Shown piece after piece: positions 35,219-46,320 of a stretch of DNA of 64,000 nucleotides. A program made the translations under genes and the position numbers. The notes beneath the pieces were generated by a model. The model did not search any database. It had not been told where the DNA came from and saw only the letters and a program-made list of their open reading frames with translations. The stretch comes from Eucommia ulmoides. Its lineage: Eukaryota > Streptophyta > Magnoliopsida > Garryales > Eucommiaceae. The stretch is taken from assembly GCA_016647705.1 (NCBI GenBank), contig JAENRU010000472.1, forward strand, positions 124,001-188,000. The letters run 5' to 3'. The first letter of the stretch is position 1. The number at the start of each line of letters is the position of its first letter.

Positions 35219-35984
35219 TTCCGTAAAATAATTATAATTTTGTGAAAATCATATTGATGTGTTTTATTTGTTATATTAATTGGATACATGTATTAGAGGG
35301 GTTGAAATTCTACTGAGCGGTAACTCACAACCGCACAGTTTTGATTGCAAGGTCGGTGAGAACAAAAAGGCGCCAGGAATTCTATATGAATTTCTATTTA
35401 ATTTATAAAAATTGAATTTATTATTCACTACCGTAAAATTAATTCGATAAGTTGACAAATTATATTATCGCCATCGTATTGTAAAAATTCTCAGATTTAT
35501 TAAAATAAAATATTGGTCGTTCAGTTTTAGTTTTAATTCTCCAATGAGAGAAAGCACGTGACGGCCCTAGGAAACTGGACCATTACATTTTTATAGTCTA
35601 AAATATTAATGTCCAAGTTCAAAAAAAAAAAAAAAAAAGGGTCTGAAAATAAAGGTCAATAATCCGTTTCAAGCTACTATCCGAAACCAAGGTATTATTG
35701 AATGACATCCCAAACCAAATCGAGTAACATCATCTTTTTTTTTTTGAAACTTCCCCCCCCCCCCCCCAAACAATCTTGGATGGACTTAATTACCTCATTC
35801 CAATAAATTTCAAATAATTGTATTTATTATTTACTATTGTAAAATTGATTCGATAAATCAACAAATTATAATTATCGCCGTCGTAGTTGTAAAATTTCTC
35901 AGATTTATAATGGATATTCAGTTTTAATATTAATTTTCCGAGGGGAGAAACTGAGTGGCGGCCCTGGCAAGCCGGGCCGTTACA

Positions 35985-36486
35985 GAAGGGTATCAGAGTG
36001 GAATTATTAGTAATACTAATTTATTTATAAATGGTGGGATATTTGAGGAAGAATTTTCTATAGAAGAAATCAAGTGGTGGCCCTAGGCGACTGGGCCGTT
36101 ATACTATGTTGGTATAATATTATAAGTAATAAAATCACTAATTATACACATAAATATTATAATAAATTACATTATAAATTTATATTGGAATTCATAAAGT
36201 TATTTTAATAAATTTTATAATTTAATCACAACATGTAATTAAAACACATAATTATAACCATTATAAATATATTATTAATAATAATTTTATTAAATAAAAT
36301 AATAAATTTATATATATCATAAAATATTTAATTTTAAATTATTTTCCTAATAACTGCTACCTTGGAAAAGTAAATCAAGAAAATAACGATTTTTTTTTTC
36401 TTTTGTTAAAAACTACTGGTTTGCCTATGGAAACAGCCCTGTATTCTCACTGCTTCCAACACAAGCCATGGACTCACTCACTGTTC
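35985..36486. promoter_or_regulatory. Upstream block duplicated before all three germin-like copies
   Basis: From 36110 the text TATAATATTATAAGTAATAA, 'TTATACACATAAATATTATA' and 'CACCTTGGAAAAG'-like segments matches 50825-51137 and 53735-54341. The duplicated units therefore include about 300-400 bp of 5' flank with the promoter. 35985-36109 is leftover gypsy-type sequence. Confidence 0.7.
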
Positions 36487-36494
36487 TATATAAA
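36487..36494 (+). promoter_or_regulatory. TATA box of germin-like copy 1
   Basis: TATATAAA lies 63 bases before the ATG. The surrounding TTCTATATAAACCTATC is shared by all three copies. Confidence 0.75.
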
Positions 36495-36549
36495 CCTATC
36501 CAACTCCCTCCATGAAATCAGCAAATCGAATCCAAAACACCCATAAAAA

Positions 36550-36930
36550 ATGCTTCGGTTTCTCTTCTTCATTTGTTTCCTCCTGCTCTCCTCCAATGCA
36601 ACAGTTCAAGACTTTTGTGTGGGTAACCTAGAACTCCCTGAAGGCCCTGCGGGTTACTCCTGCAAGAGCCCTGCTAATGTCACAGTGGATGACTTTGTGT
36701 TTTTGGGACTAGCCGTGGCCGGAAACACTTCCAACACCGCAAAATCTGCCCCGACTCCGGCATTTTCCGCTCAATTTCCGGGTTTGAACGGCTTGGGCCT
36801 CTCCATGGTGCGGTTGGACCTATCCCTCGACTGGGTGATTCCAATGCACACACACCATGGTGGCTCCGAAGTCATTCTAGTGATTCAGTGCTCCATTACT
36901 GCTGGTTTCATCTCGGCTGAAACATATTAA
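36550..36930 (+). pseudogene. GLP: Germin-like protein copy 1, 3'-truncated
   Basis: The open frame of 126 codons has a hydrophobic signal peptide, the early Cys pair (DFCVGN ... GYSC) and germin box 1 with MHTHHGGSE. The two His and the Glu that bind manganese are therefore present. The frame closes with TAA right after GFISAET, losing box 2 with the fourth ligand (FPQGLLHF in the intact copy) and the C-terminal third of the usual ~210-residue cupin. The Gly just after the box-1 Glu block is Cys. Sequence after the stop jumps into what is 3' flank in copy 3 (CATACGGATTCAGATTCAAA), so a deletion removed the rest. A hAT element landed 12 bases downstream. It is most likely non-functional. Confidence 0.85.
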
Positions 36931-36942
36931 AACTATATACAC

Positions 36943-37480
36943 TAGGGATAGTCATGGGCCTGAAGGTCCGATCGGCCCGCCTAGCCCGGCCCTATTTTTT
37001 TAGGATTGGGCTTGGTGTTTGAGCCCATGGGCCGGGCTAAGGCCTAAAGATTAAGGCCCATTCATTTTTAGGGCCGGGCTAAGGCTTGATCATTTTTGTT
37101 TAGGGCCGGCCCGGCCCGAACTATTTTAAAATATAAAATATATATATTTTATATATATATCCATAGAGAAAGAGGTGAGGGGCCATTTTGTAATTTATAA
37201 TTTTGGCTAGATAATTTAGCAAACCCTAGTTTCATTTCTCTCATAGAGAGAGAATTGAGGAATCATTTTGTAATTTTCGTATTTAGTTTTAAAATTTAAA
37301 AAAAAAAAATTATAGGGCCGGGTTAGGGCCGAGCCTGGGCTTAATTTCTTTTTGTAGGGCCGGGTTTGGGCATAAAATTAGGGCCCGATCATAGGGCCGG
37401 ACCGGGCTAGGGCCTAACATTTTTGTGTAATACCCTAGTCAAAACCCTACCCGGCCCGGCCCGGCTCATGACCATCCCTA
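36943..37480. mobile_element. hAT-type non-autonomous element, 538 bp
   Basis: The ends are TAGGGATAGTCATGGGCC and, reverse-complemented, TAGGGATGGTCATGAGCC (16 of 18 match). Perfect 8 bp target duplications, ATATACAC, lie at 36935-36942 and 37481-37488, the length expected for hAT transposition. The arms are rich in GGGCCGGGC repeats and the centre is AT-rich. No transposase. A diverged relative lies at 58207-58671. Confidence 0.92.
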
Positions 37481-38140
37481 ATATACACCAATATATTGGC
37501 CAACCATACGGATTCAGATTCAAAAAGAACACTCTTTGAGTATAAAAACAACTCGGAAACATGTTACTCGAGGAAATAGTCTCACGAGTGACGACAGATT
37601 GGTATCCATAACCTACCCCCCATGTAATCTTGGGCAATGTATTTGTGCACATAGTTGGTATCCCTTATATTTTAAATAGTCTCACGAGTGACGAGTGATT
37701 GGTAACAATAACCTACCCCCCATGTATTTATGGGCAATTTTTTTGTGCAAAAGACAAAACGAACACTATTAAAAATCCCATTCTTAACGAGATTACTGCT
37801 AAAACTTGATGAATCATGGTTTATTAGATATTCTTTTTGTTTTTAATATATTTTTTTTGTCATATATCCTTTTGTTTTATTTTTTAATATATTAAAATAA
37901 TTTGTGTTCCTAAGCACGGGATATCCACTATATAACATCCTACATGACAGACTTTCCGGTCAAGACAAATGTCCCGAAGGACATGTCCTCCTGTAAAGAC
38001 ACACGCTATGAAATAACAAATTAATAATTTTCATTATTGGTTTTGATGTTTGTGGTTGTAGGTAGTGACGGTATATCCTGTAATGATATTTTTGGTGTTG
38101 AGTCTGATGATTTTTTTGTTTAATTACCTAAATATTAAGG
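37481..38140. other. Germin copy 1 downstream flank with a ~98 bp tandem repeat
   Basis: 37490-37530 matches the flank of germin copy 3 at 54992-55027. Then ATAGTCTCACGAGTGACGA, 'GATTGGTA' and 'ATAACCTACCCCCCATGTA' occurs twice, at 37577-37652 and 37675-37749. No gene in the rest. Confidence 0.6.
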
Positions 38141-38149
38141 TTATCTATT

Positions 38150-38184
38150 TTCGTCTGTACCTTCAGGCACGGGTTATACGCTAG
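38150..38184 (+). mobile_element. Helitron 3'-terminus-like sequence
   Basis: CTTCAGGCACGGGTTATACG then CTAG and T resembles the terminus on the opposite strand at 45813-45850 (GGCACGGGTTATGTCCTAG when reverse-complemented). Its hairpin partner arm is partly degenerate here. The matching 5' end was not found. Confidence 0.5.
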
Positions 38185-38722
38185 TGTGTGTGTATATATA
38201 TATATCAGTATTGTTTATGTTTTACACATACCAATACAAGTGTTTTATATTCTTTCAATATTTTGCTCCCAATTTTTCAAATATGGTATCAATAGCCAAC
38301 TTTTCCCAACACTTTTCTAATATGGTATCGAGCCAATTTCAATATCTTTAAATAACAAAGAACATTAACAATTAATTAAATAAATAAAAAATAATAAAAT
38401 AGACAGAAAATATATAGCTGGTAGATCGAGGCGTATAAATATTGTTCTAAGAAGATATACGCTCCCTCTATGCACATGGTTGAATGACGAGCCCTTCCCA
38501 AGATTCAACAATCTAGGAAGTCAAAGTGTAAGCAAGACATCTCTATATTAAACCAATCATGAACCCTATTACTCATAAATCATCAAGTACATAATATACA
38601 TGAAATATAATAAAGTATAATTTCTCTCTATTTTTGTCTCAATAAAACCATATCACTTCATAAACTATCATCATCTAGTATTACACTATTTTCTCTAATT
38701 TTTTCTAAATCACTTTTTTCTC

Positions 38723-38757
<35 letters not shown>

Positions 38758-38822
38758 GTTTAGATAGTGTATGAATTATGTACGAATTATACAACTCTTA
38801 TTACAATATTAAGTACTAATAA

Positions 38823-39620
38823 TGATGAGGGTATTTTTGGGCACCTCTAAGTCAACACTTGGGACCCAGCCATGTGTCAACCCTCGTAATGACTAGGACG
38901 CATTCTGGAATCGACAACGTTACGCTGGAGCATACGCCGACTACGGCTCCTCCTTGGAATCTCATTGGCACCCAGGGAAGAGCAAGGAGTCCCGCAGGGA
39001 CGTGCCGCTCTGAGCTCTGCGCCGTGCCCTCAGCGATCAGTTTCAGGGACTCAGTCGTTCATCTTGACCGGCTCCCCTTTTCACCTTGTTTCTTTTCCAG
39101 GGCTCCACGGATCTCCACTCTCCTCCACCAGCTTACAGCCGCAGGCCTGACAAAGGCCCGCGGACTTCATCAAATGGGCTCAAAAGCCCAAGCCCAACGA
39201 TTATCTCCTAAACGCCTCGGATTATCGGCTAAACACATGGTTTCAACTAATTAATCATGTTTAGGCCCGACTAATCATCTCCAATACCTATATATATCGG
39301 GGGCTATGTAAGCCTGAGGTACACTTGAATACACTTACATTACGCGCGAGTTCATTTGTTTACTTGCTATATTCTATACCTTTTCTCTCTGAGCACTGAT
39401 TACCACGCCTAAGGGGCTTCACCGGGACAAACCCCGATCTGAGCCTTCTACAGGTACACTCCCTAAGGAGCAGGACACTAGGCACAGCAGGTCAGTCCTC
39501 CCAGGACCCAGCACAGCTCACGCGAAGACTTTTCAACTGACGACTCCACCTCAGCAAGATGACCCACCTGTCATCCGATTGGACCATACTCGAGTTGTAT
39601 ACCAGTTTTATGCACCAATA
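38823..39620 (+). repeat. 5' LTR of the 5.1 kb element
   Basis: It matches 43114-43910 throughout. A CTATATATAT TATA-like site lies at 39288-39297 before GGGGGCTATGTAAGCC, a plausible promoter position. Confidence 0.9.
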
Positions 39621-40349
39621 GTTTGGCGTGGTCTGTGGGAACCGTGCAAAAAGTCTTTCCCTAATCATTTTTTTCTACTCAACTGAGTCTGGATAATCAT
39701 AAGGTCCGGTCGAATAAATTAGGTGGCGAGATCAACCTCCTGCGGTGGACAGCAACTAGGCGGTCAACTCTCCAGAAATGTGTTGGAAACTCCGAGGGCT
39801 CACCCTTCAGCTTCCACCAGCAAGGATAACTACCCCTAGGACCTGGCAGGATCGCCTACTCGGCCACCTTGGGCTGTGGGATAGACCTCGAGAGTCGTAG
39901 AGCCATCTCGGATTGATCCCCTTAAGCATATGATGTGCAAGAGTTCAAGTCATATGTACAGCTCCTCCTCTCGTGCTTACTGTCGACCCTTGTCCAGAGG
40001 GAACCATTTCTCTAGACTGTGGGGCCCGAGAAGTGACCCCAAGATCACGACACTTGTGTGGAATCTTTGAATGGGCTTGTGCCCGAGGGTCGTCCTCTAC
40101 CTTGCCATACTGGGGCTACCGGACTGGAGAGGCCCCCCCGTCCACGTCAAGACCCTTTTCTCCATGAAGACATGGTGCTAAGGACTGACCAGGGCCACTC
40201 TTGTGCTCAACTTCCTAGCCACGTGGTCAGATCCATCGTGGGCTGGGCCAAGCACCTACCTGCCACTCTCGCACCACCACGGCATCCGAGCAGCGGCCAA
40301 CTATGAGCATGCAACTCAAAGACAGAGATGAGCAGCCCTCCATCCTTCT

Positions 40350-40680
40350 AGAGATAGATATGAGAGCCCTCCAGCCTTTCTCCTCAACAGTATTCTGACC
40401 CCCCGAGTAGCATCCCGGCTCTCGGAGTCACTAGTGATTCTCCACGATTGCATTCCGACCCCCTGAGCCGTATCTTGGCTCTCAGTGTCACGAGTGATTC
40501 TCCATGGTTGCATTCCAACCCCCTGAGTTGTGTCCCAGCTCTTGGCGTCGCAAATTATTCTCCTCAGCGGTACTCTGACCTCCTGAGTAATGGAGAATTC
40601 TCCAGATCAACATCCCGACTCTCAGCATCGCGAGTAACTCTCCACAAGTCTCATCCCGATGCTCAGCGTCTAGGATGACA
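40350..40680. repeat. ~65 bp tandem repeat, about five units
   Basis: Units read 'TTCTCC-C-A-GGTTGCATTC' then 'CGACCCCCTGAG' and 'CTCTCGG-GTC-CGAGTGA'. Units vary by substitutions and small gaps. They lie in the non-coding interior of the 5.1 kb LTR element. Confidence 0.8.
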
Positions 40681-41589
40681 ACCAGACCCTCTCCGGAAGT
40701 CAATAGTCCGTACCCGGGGATAGACCAAGGTCATCTACCAAAGGCGGGGTATTGATCGGGTCTGAGGGCCTGCAACCAAGTACTTCTCCCTACCAGTCGA
40801 CTATGAGTCCGACGTTCTAAAATGGAAGGTGCTCCTGCATGTACTAAATGGAGATAACCTGAAAGGGTTCTTTAATGAGCCTGACTATAGAGAACTCCCC
40901 AATGACCGGCTGCGGGGGTCCAACCACCGTGTTACGCCCCTGCGGACTAAGAGGATCGGGTACCTTGGGAAACACTCTTCCTAAGTCCACGACACGATTT
41001 CCTTGCAATCAGCTCGTGTCCCGGACTGGGGGGCTAGTGGTCCATGGCCCTGGGCAGAGACGAGAAATTTGATTGGCAGAGACGGTAACAAATTTCAGCA
41101 TGGACCTGGGCAGAGGCAAGAAATTTGTTTGTCAGAGACGGTAACAAATTTCAACAAAATTTTTAAAATTTTACAACTCTGAAAACAAGACCAAGCAAAA
41201 ATCGACTTGGCAAAAAACGTCGAGAAAAAATAGTAGACTCTAAAGTACCCTGACTATACCACTCAGAAACTTACACGCTAGAGCGTAGAAAAATAAGAAT
41301 AGGTGAAAAGGAGTCTGTAAAATCCTAAGTGCTGAAGAAGTGACGGTCTAGAGCTCAGTCCTCCCCACCCTCATCTTGAGGGGCAACCTTGTGAGAAAAA
41401 GTGGCATCAATCTCGCCCTCCTCATGGGCTCCCTCGTCAAGATTGTCTTCTCCAGCATCTCTCTGCTCTGCGCCCTTGTGCGTGGCACCGTTTTCTGTCT
41501 TTAAAAATTTCATCTGTACTAGGCCAACGGAGAAATTAGAGTGTAGGCAATGGATAACAGTTATGGTGGTCCTCCCCAAGGGCATCGTC

Positions 41590-41790
41590 CAGGGGTTCCC
41601 CCTCAGTGCCCCGTAACCGGCACTGCCCTACTGCGCTACTCTTAGCCGGCAGGGTCCAAGTGGTGACCGGTACCACCCTATCGTGTTACTGCTAGCCGGC
41701 ATGGTCCGGGTGACGACCGAAACCACCCTGCTCCTAGCCAGCAGGGTCCAGAAGGCGATTGGCACCGCCCTGCCGAGCTATTCCTGGTCG
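41590..41790. repeat. ~63 bp tandem repeat, three to four units
   Basis: Units contain GTGACCGGTACCACCCT, GCTACT or GTTACT, and CTAGCCGGCAGGGTCC. All lie within the 5.1 kb LTR element. Confidence 0.75.
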
Positions 41791-42084
41791 ACAGGGCACA
41801 TATGGAAACCAATCTCAATTTTTTCTCTCAAAAACTCCGAGAGATGCAAAGCGAATAGAGCTTAAACTCCAAAAGGTGCAAGGTAAAATGTAGACCAAAG
41901 GTCCAAGAATTCTAAAAAATTATAACTATTTGACAGGTGTTAGCCTCCCCCCTCCCCCCCCCCCCCCCCCCTTCCGTACTGCTCCCTCCAAGAACTTTAA
42001 AATTTCGTAAGTGTTTGAAATATAACTAGCAGGGCTTATGGGTGTAGGGTATTAGAGAAAAATCAAGATTAAAAAATCAAGAGG

Positions 42085-42450
42085 GGCAAAGTTGCCCTCC
42101 TAGAAAGAGAAAGGGGGGAGCATTGCCCCCCACAATTAAAAATTCTAAGGGGGCAAAGTTGCCCCCTAAATGAGAAGAATGGAGGGGGAGGACGCCGCCC
42201 CCCCTCTTAGTTAAAATTTCTAAGGGGGGCAAAGTTGCCCCCCTAAATAAAAAAGAGGGGAAGGGGGTGCTGGTCCCCCACCCTCCCTCTTGTTGGGCCC
42301 AAGACCAGCGCCCTTGTGGGCGCTGAAATGGCCAGCAACCTCTTTTGGGCGCTAGCCTGATTAGCGCCCTAAGCAGGGTGTTGGTCACCAGCACCTTTGT
42401 GGGCGCTAAAAAGACCAATGCCCTACTTTGGGCACTGACCAAGCCCTGTT
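42085..42450. repeat. GC-rich short repeats
   Basis: AGGGGGGCAAAGTTGCCCCC recurs about four times at 42085-42245, each a near-palindrome. It is followed by several copies of a GCGCCC-TTGTGGGCGCT motif at 42305-42450. Confidence 0.75.
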
Positions 42451-42609
42451 TGTGCTCTGGTTAGCCGGCCATCTTGGGCACTAGCCCACCTAGTCCCAAC
42501 TGGGCCAACGCCCTCAACACAGCGACGCACCTCCTCGCTCTCCTAGTCGTCTGTGGAGTGCACTCCTTTGGGGCTCGCCTAAATTTTCTCCAAGATAAAG
42601 GCCAGTCTG

Positions 42610-42990
42610 TGATCAAGGCCTGTTCATGGTGAATGTGTGTCGTCCTGAAAATCGAAAAAAATTGGGGTCGCCCTGCTGTGCTAACTGACCCCGGACCCCG
42701 GCGATATAGGAGCATATTTCAATTTAGCTCCTCTTAAAAAGTTCAATTCTTGAAAAATCTTTACCGTGAAATCGAAAAAATTTGAGATCACCCTGCCGTG
42801 CTACTTGACCCCGGACCTCAGCCGTAGGGGAGCGTATTTTCAAATTAGTTCCTTTAAAAAACTTCAACTCCTGAAAAATTGATGTCCTGAAAATCGAAGA
42901 AATTCGGGACCGCCCTGTCATGCTACTTGACCCCAGACCCCGACCGCATGGAGGCCTATTTCGAATAAGCTCTTCAAGAAAAAACTAACT
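42610..42990. repeat. ~120 bp tandem repeat, three units
   Basis: Units contain GAAAATCGAARAAATT, 'CGCCCTGYCGTGCTACTTGA' and CCCCGGACC, then 'AAAAA-TTCAACTCCTGAAAAA'. They start near 42649, 42769 and 42892. Confidence 0.85.
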
Positions 42991-43113
42991 CTTGAAAAAA
43001 AGTCAATCAGAGGTGTTTCTCACGCTCCGAAATCTTCAAGATACCCGTTTCAGCCAGGAACTGATATCCCTGACTGCCTCGCTTCCCTCGCCGCACAGGG
43101 CTAGGGGAGTAAC

Positions 43114-43910
43114 TGATAAGGGTATTTCTGGGCACCTCTGAGTGAACACTTGGGACTCAGCCATGTGTCAACTCTCGCAACGACAGGGACGCATTCTGAA
43201 ATCCACAACACTACGCTGGAGCATACGCCGACTACGGCTCCTCCCTAGAATCTCATTGGTACCCAGGGAGGAGCGAGGAGCCCCGCAGGAACGTGCCGCT
43301 CTGAGCTCTGCGCCATGCCCTCGACGATCAGTTTCAGGGACTCAGTCGTTCACCTTGACTAGTTCCCATTTTCACCTTGTTTCTTCTCCAGGGCTCCATG
43401 GATCTCCGCTCTCCTCCACCAGCTCACCGCCCTAAGCCTGACAAAGGCCCGCGGGCTTCATCAAATGGGCCCAAAAGCCCAAGCCCAACGATTATCTCCT
43501 AAACGCCTCTGATTATCGGCTAGACACAGGGTTTCGACTAATTAATCATGTTTAGGCCCGACTAATCATCTCCAACGCCTATATATATCGGGGGTTATGT
43601 AAGCCCGAGGTATGCTTGAATACACTTACATTATGCGCAAGTTCATTTGTTTACTTGCTATATTCTGTACATTTTCTCTCTGAGTACTGATTACCACGCC
43701 GGAGGGATTTCACCGAGATAAACCCCGGTCTAAGTTTTCTGCAGGTACACTCCCTGAAGAGTAGGACACTGGGCACAGTAGGTCAGTCCTCCCAGAACCC
43801 AGCACAGCTCATACGAGGACTTTTCAACCGACGACTCCACCTCAACAAGAGGACTCATTGTCATCTGACTGGACCATACTCGAGGTGTGTACCAGTTTTA
43901 TGCACCAACA
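43114..43910 (+). repeat. 3' LTR of the 5.1 kb element
   Basis: It is preceded by CTAGGGGAGTAAC, a weak purine tract. It matches the 5' LTR and ends CACCAACA at the right AATAA duplication. Confidence 0.9.
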
Positions 43911-44365
43911 AATAATATTATGATTAATATTCTTTTTTAGTATATCCACGAGTGTCTCCACAATCACATAGAATTTGAGACTAATCTCGTTTAGGGTTCC
44001 ATGGCTGCCCTTCCCAATCACTGGTGTTAAGTTGAAATCACCGGCGATGGTTGGGTGAACGAAGAGAGGCAACCAACCTCCCGTCTCTCCATGCTCAGCT
44101 ACTACCTCATTCTTAAACTAATGAGATTGTTTGGGTTAGTTACACTTTGCGCCACTGTAGTTTGACCTAACTGCATAAGGGTAAAATTATATTTTTACCC
44201 TTACAATAAAGCATGTGCAAGTTGCATGTGAAAATCTGTCAATATTAACCCATATGTTTTTTACAAAAGGGCCACATAAAAAATAGTGAGAAAACACGTG
44301 GGTCAATTTGAATATCTGTTTTTTTTTTTTTTTTTTTTTTTTCCGAAACAGAAATTCAAAATCCG

Positions 44366-44371
44366 TTTTCC

Positions 44372-44428
<57 letters not shown>

Positions 44429-45812
44429 ATTTTGTTAATGTATAAAGTGGGGGGAAAGAAATTAGTAAAATAACTTAAAATATTAAGTAGTAATTTCTTC
44501 CCTCCGGGGAAGAAATTAGTAAAATAATTTAAAATATTAAGTACTAATCTCTCTCTCCCCTTCTCCCCCAATATATTAACAATATCTTATATATATATTC
44601 AAGAATGGCGACTTTTTTTTATTTTTGGTACAAAGAACGGTGCCTTCTTTTAGGATTGATATGATGACTATACACACTAATTTCTTTTCCCCCTCCTTGA
44701 CATTTTGTACATTTACAATATTATATATATATATATATATATATAAACAACTTCATATTCCGTATTGTTTACGTTACACACATACTAATATAAATATTTT
44801 ATATTCTTTCAATATTTTGCTCTCAATTTTTCTAATATGGTATCAATACCCAACTCTTTTCTAATATGGTATCTACCCAATTTCAATATCTTTAAATAAC
44901 AAAGAACGTTAACAATTAAATAAAAAAATAAAAAATAATAGAATAGACAGAAAATTCATTTCTGGTAGATCGAGGCGTATAAATATTGTTGTAAGAAGAT
45001 ATATGCTCCCTCTATGCACATGGTTGAATGGCGAGCCCTTCCCAAGATACAACAATTCAGGAAGTCAAGAGATAAGCAAGACATCTCTATATTGAACCGA
45101 TCGTGAATCTTATTACTCGTAAATTATCAAGTACATAATATACGTGAAATATCATAAAATATAATTTCTCCCTATTTTTGTCTCAATAAAACCATATTAC
45201 TTCATAAACTATTATCATCTAGTATCACACTATTTTATCGTTTAGATACTGTATGAATTATGCAACTCTTATTGCAATATTAAGTACTAATATTATGATT
45301 AATATTTTATTTTTTTTGTATACCCACGAGTGTCTCCACAACCACATAGAGTTTGAGACTAATTTCATTCAGAGTTCCGTGGCTGCTCTTCCTAATCACC
45401 GGTGTTAGGTTGAAATGACAGGCGATGGTTGGGCGAACGGAGAGAGGCAACCACCCTTTGAAACCTCCCGTCTCTCCGTGCTCAGCCACTGTGTCATTCT
45501 TAAACTATTGAGATTTTTTGGGTTAGTTACACTTTGCACCCCTATAGTTTGACCTACTTTACACTTTTCACCACTGTAGTTTGACCTAACTGCATAGGGC
45601 TAAAATTATATTTTTACCCTTACAATAAATCATGTGCAAGTCGCATGCGAAAATCTGTCAATATTAACCCATATTTTTTACGAAAGGGCAACACAAAAAA
45701 TCGTGACCAAATACAAGGGTCACTTTGAATATCTGTTGTTTTTTTTTTTTTTTTTTTTTTTTTTTTCGGAAACGGAAATTCGAAATCCATTTTCCAATTA
45801 TATATATATATA
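44366..45812. repeat. Tandem unit copy B (complete, ~1.45 kb)
   Basis: It starts in an (AT)n run and includes a small inverted-repeat element (44427-44590), a 'GGTGCCTTCTTTTAGGATTG' segment and the block shared with copies A and C. It ends with 'GGAAATTCGAAATCCATTTT' before another (AT)n, where the Helitron inserted. No open frame resembles a gene. Confidence 0.8.
44427..44590. mobile_element. Small MITE-like inverted-repeat element
   Basis: It is bounded by AAGATTTTGTTAATGTAT and, reverse-complemented, AAGATATTGTTAATATAT, within TA-rich flanks. A sister copy lies at 49795-49907 in unit C. TA-type target duplications cannot be distinguished from the surrounding AT repeats. Confidence 0.55.
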
Positions 45813-46028
45813 CTAGGACATAACCCGTGCCTGAAGGCACAAGTTTTAATTTTTTTTATGTTTAAAATTGATTAAATTGCTCTATTAATATATACTCCAA
45901 GCACCTTGGAAATGAAATTGCAAACAAAACAACCCTTAGAACTAATGTCACGTTGAGTTTAAATATTATACAAAGAAAAAAAACCAAAATATTTTTATGA
46001 CCAATCATAACACTTTCTCTTTTGATGT

Positions 46029-46320
46029 TCACATTTTTAATAGATGATAAACTTGGTTTTGAAGCATTCTAAAAATTCTCAAATTATCCATCTCCAAAAC
46101 AGGTTGTATTCCTGAATTGACACTTACACCACATTTTGATCCGAAATTAAACAATGAACCAAATGGGTCTTTATTCGAATTCATCTCACTTCCAATTCCA
46201 GTCATATTCCGCATAGATGAACCTCCACGATTCGAATTTTTGGCATTACTACCCATGTTAACATTGGTGTTAACATTTGATGCACTTGTATAACATTGAT
46301 GTTACCTAGTTTGGGCAATA
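46029..46320 (-). pseudogene. Unidentified exon-like fragment, possibly auxilin-like
   Basis: The minus-strand frame is rich in Asn, Ser, Gly and Met and contains NSNKDPFGSLFNFGSK, with a DPF motif seen in clathrin-adaptor and auxilin-type proteins. Upstream codons extend the frame (ASNVNTNVNMGSNAK). A plant auxilin-like J-protein is the best guess but is not secure. It lies inside the Helitron candidate. Confidence 0.3.

Larger units (their letters stand above)
33083..35984 (+). repeat. Gypsy-type LTR, interrupted by a Mutator-like element
   Basis: It begins TGTAATATCTC after the purine tract AAGGGGGTAGA and ends GGGCCGTTACA. It is followed by GGGTATCAGAGTG, a degenerate primer site. Without the inserted element it is about 1.3 kb. 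It is flanked by internal-type signals on both sides, as in a tail-to-head tandem of two elements sharing one LTR. Its last part contains two copies of a 190 bp module (35395-35583 and 35795-35984), each ending in GGCCCT-GG-AA-C-GG-CC-TTA text. A third short copy of that ending lies at 36070-36101. Confidence 0.6.
38823..43910 (+). mobile_element. Non-coding LTR retrotransposon (LARD-like), 5.1 kb
   Basis: LTRs of about 798 and 797 bp start TGAT(G/A)AGGGTATTT and end GCACCAA(T/C)A. Perfect 5 bp target duplications, AATAA, lie at 38818-38822 and 43911-43915. The 5' LTR is followed by GTTTGGCGTGGTCTGTGGGA, close to the TTGGCGCCGTCTGTGGGA text at plant gypsy primer sites. The 3.5 kb interior has no gag or pol domain, only GC-rich tandem arrays, so this is a large retrotransposon derivative that would need proteins in trans. 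LTRs differ at perhaps one base in ten by eye, so it is not recent. Confidence 0.9.
38185..44366. repeat. Tandem unit copy A (interrupted by the LTR element)
   Basis: 38187-38822 and 43911-44366 together match copy B (44366-45812). Shared text includes ATGGTATCAATAGCCAACTT, 'TGGTAGATCGAGGCGTATAA', 'GCAAGACATCTCTATATT' and 'CGAGTGTCTCCACAA'. The LTR element at 38823-43910 interrupts it. The left part of the unit is missing, replaced by a Helitron-like end. Confidence 0.8.

Noticed and set aside
38859-39254. 131-residue frame, partly repeated at 43142-43435
   Set aside because: It lies in the LTRs of the 5.1 kb element; the duplication is LTR duplication and the frame is not kept between the two.
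40350-40680. CRISPR-like appearance of regularly spaced repeats
   Set aside because: The units are contiguous tandem repeats without unique spacers, in eukaryotic transposon DNA; the same holds for the arrays at 11785 and 42610.
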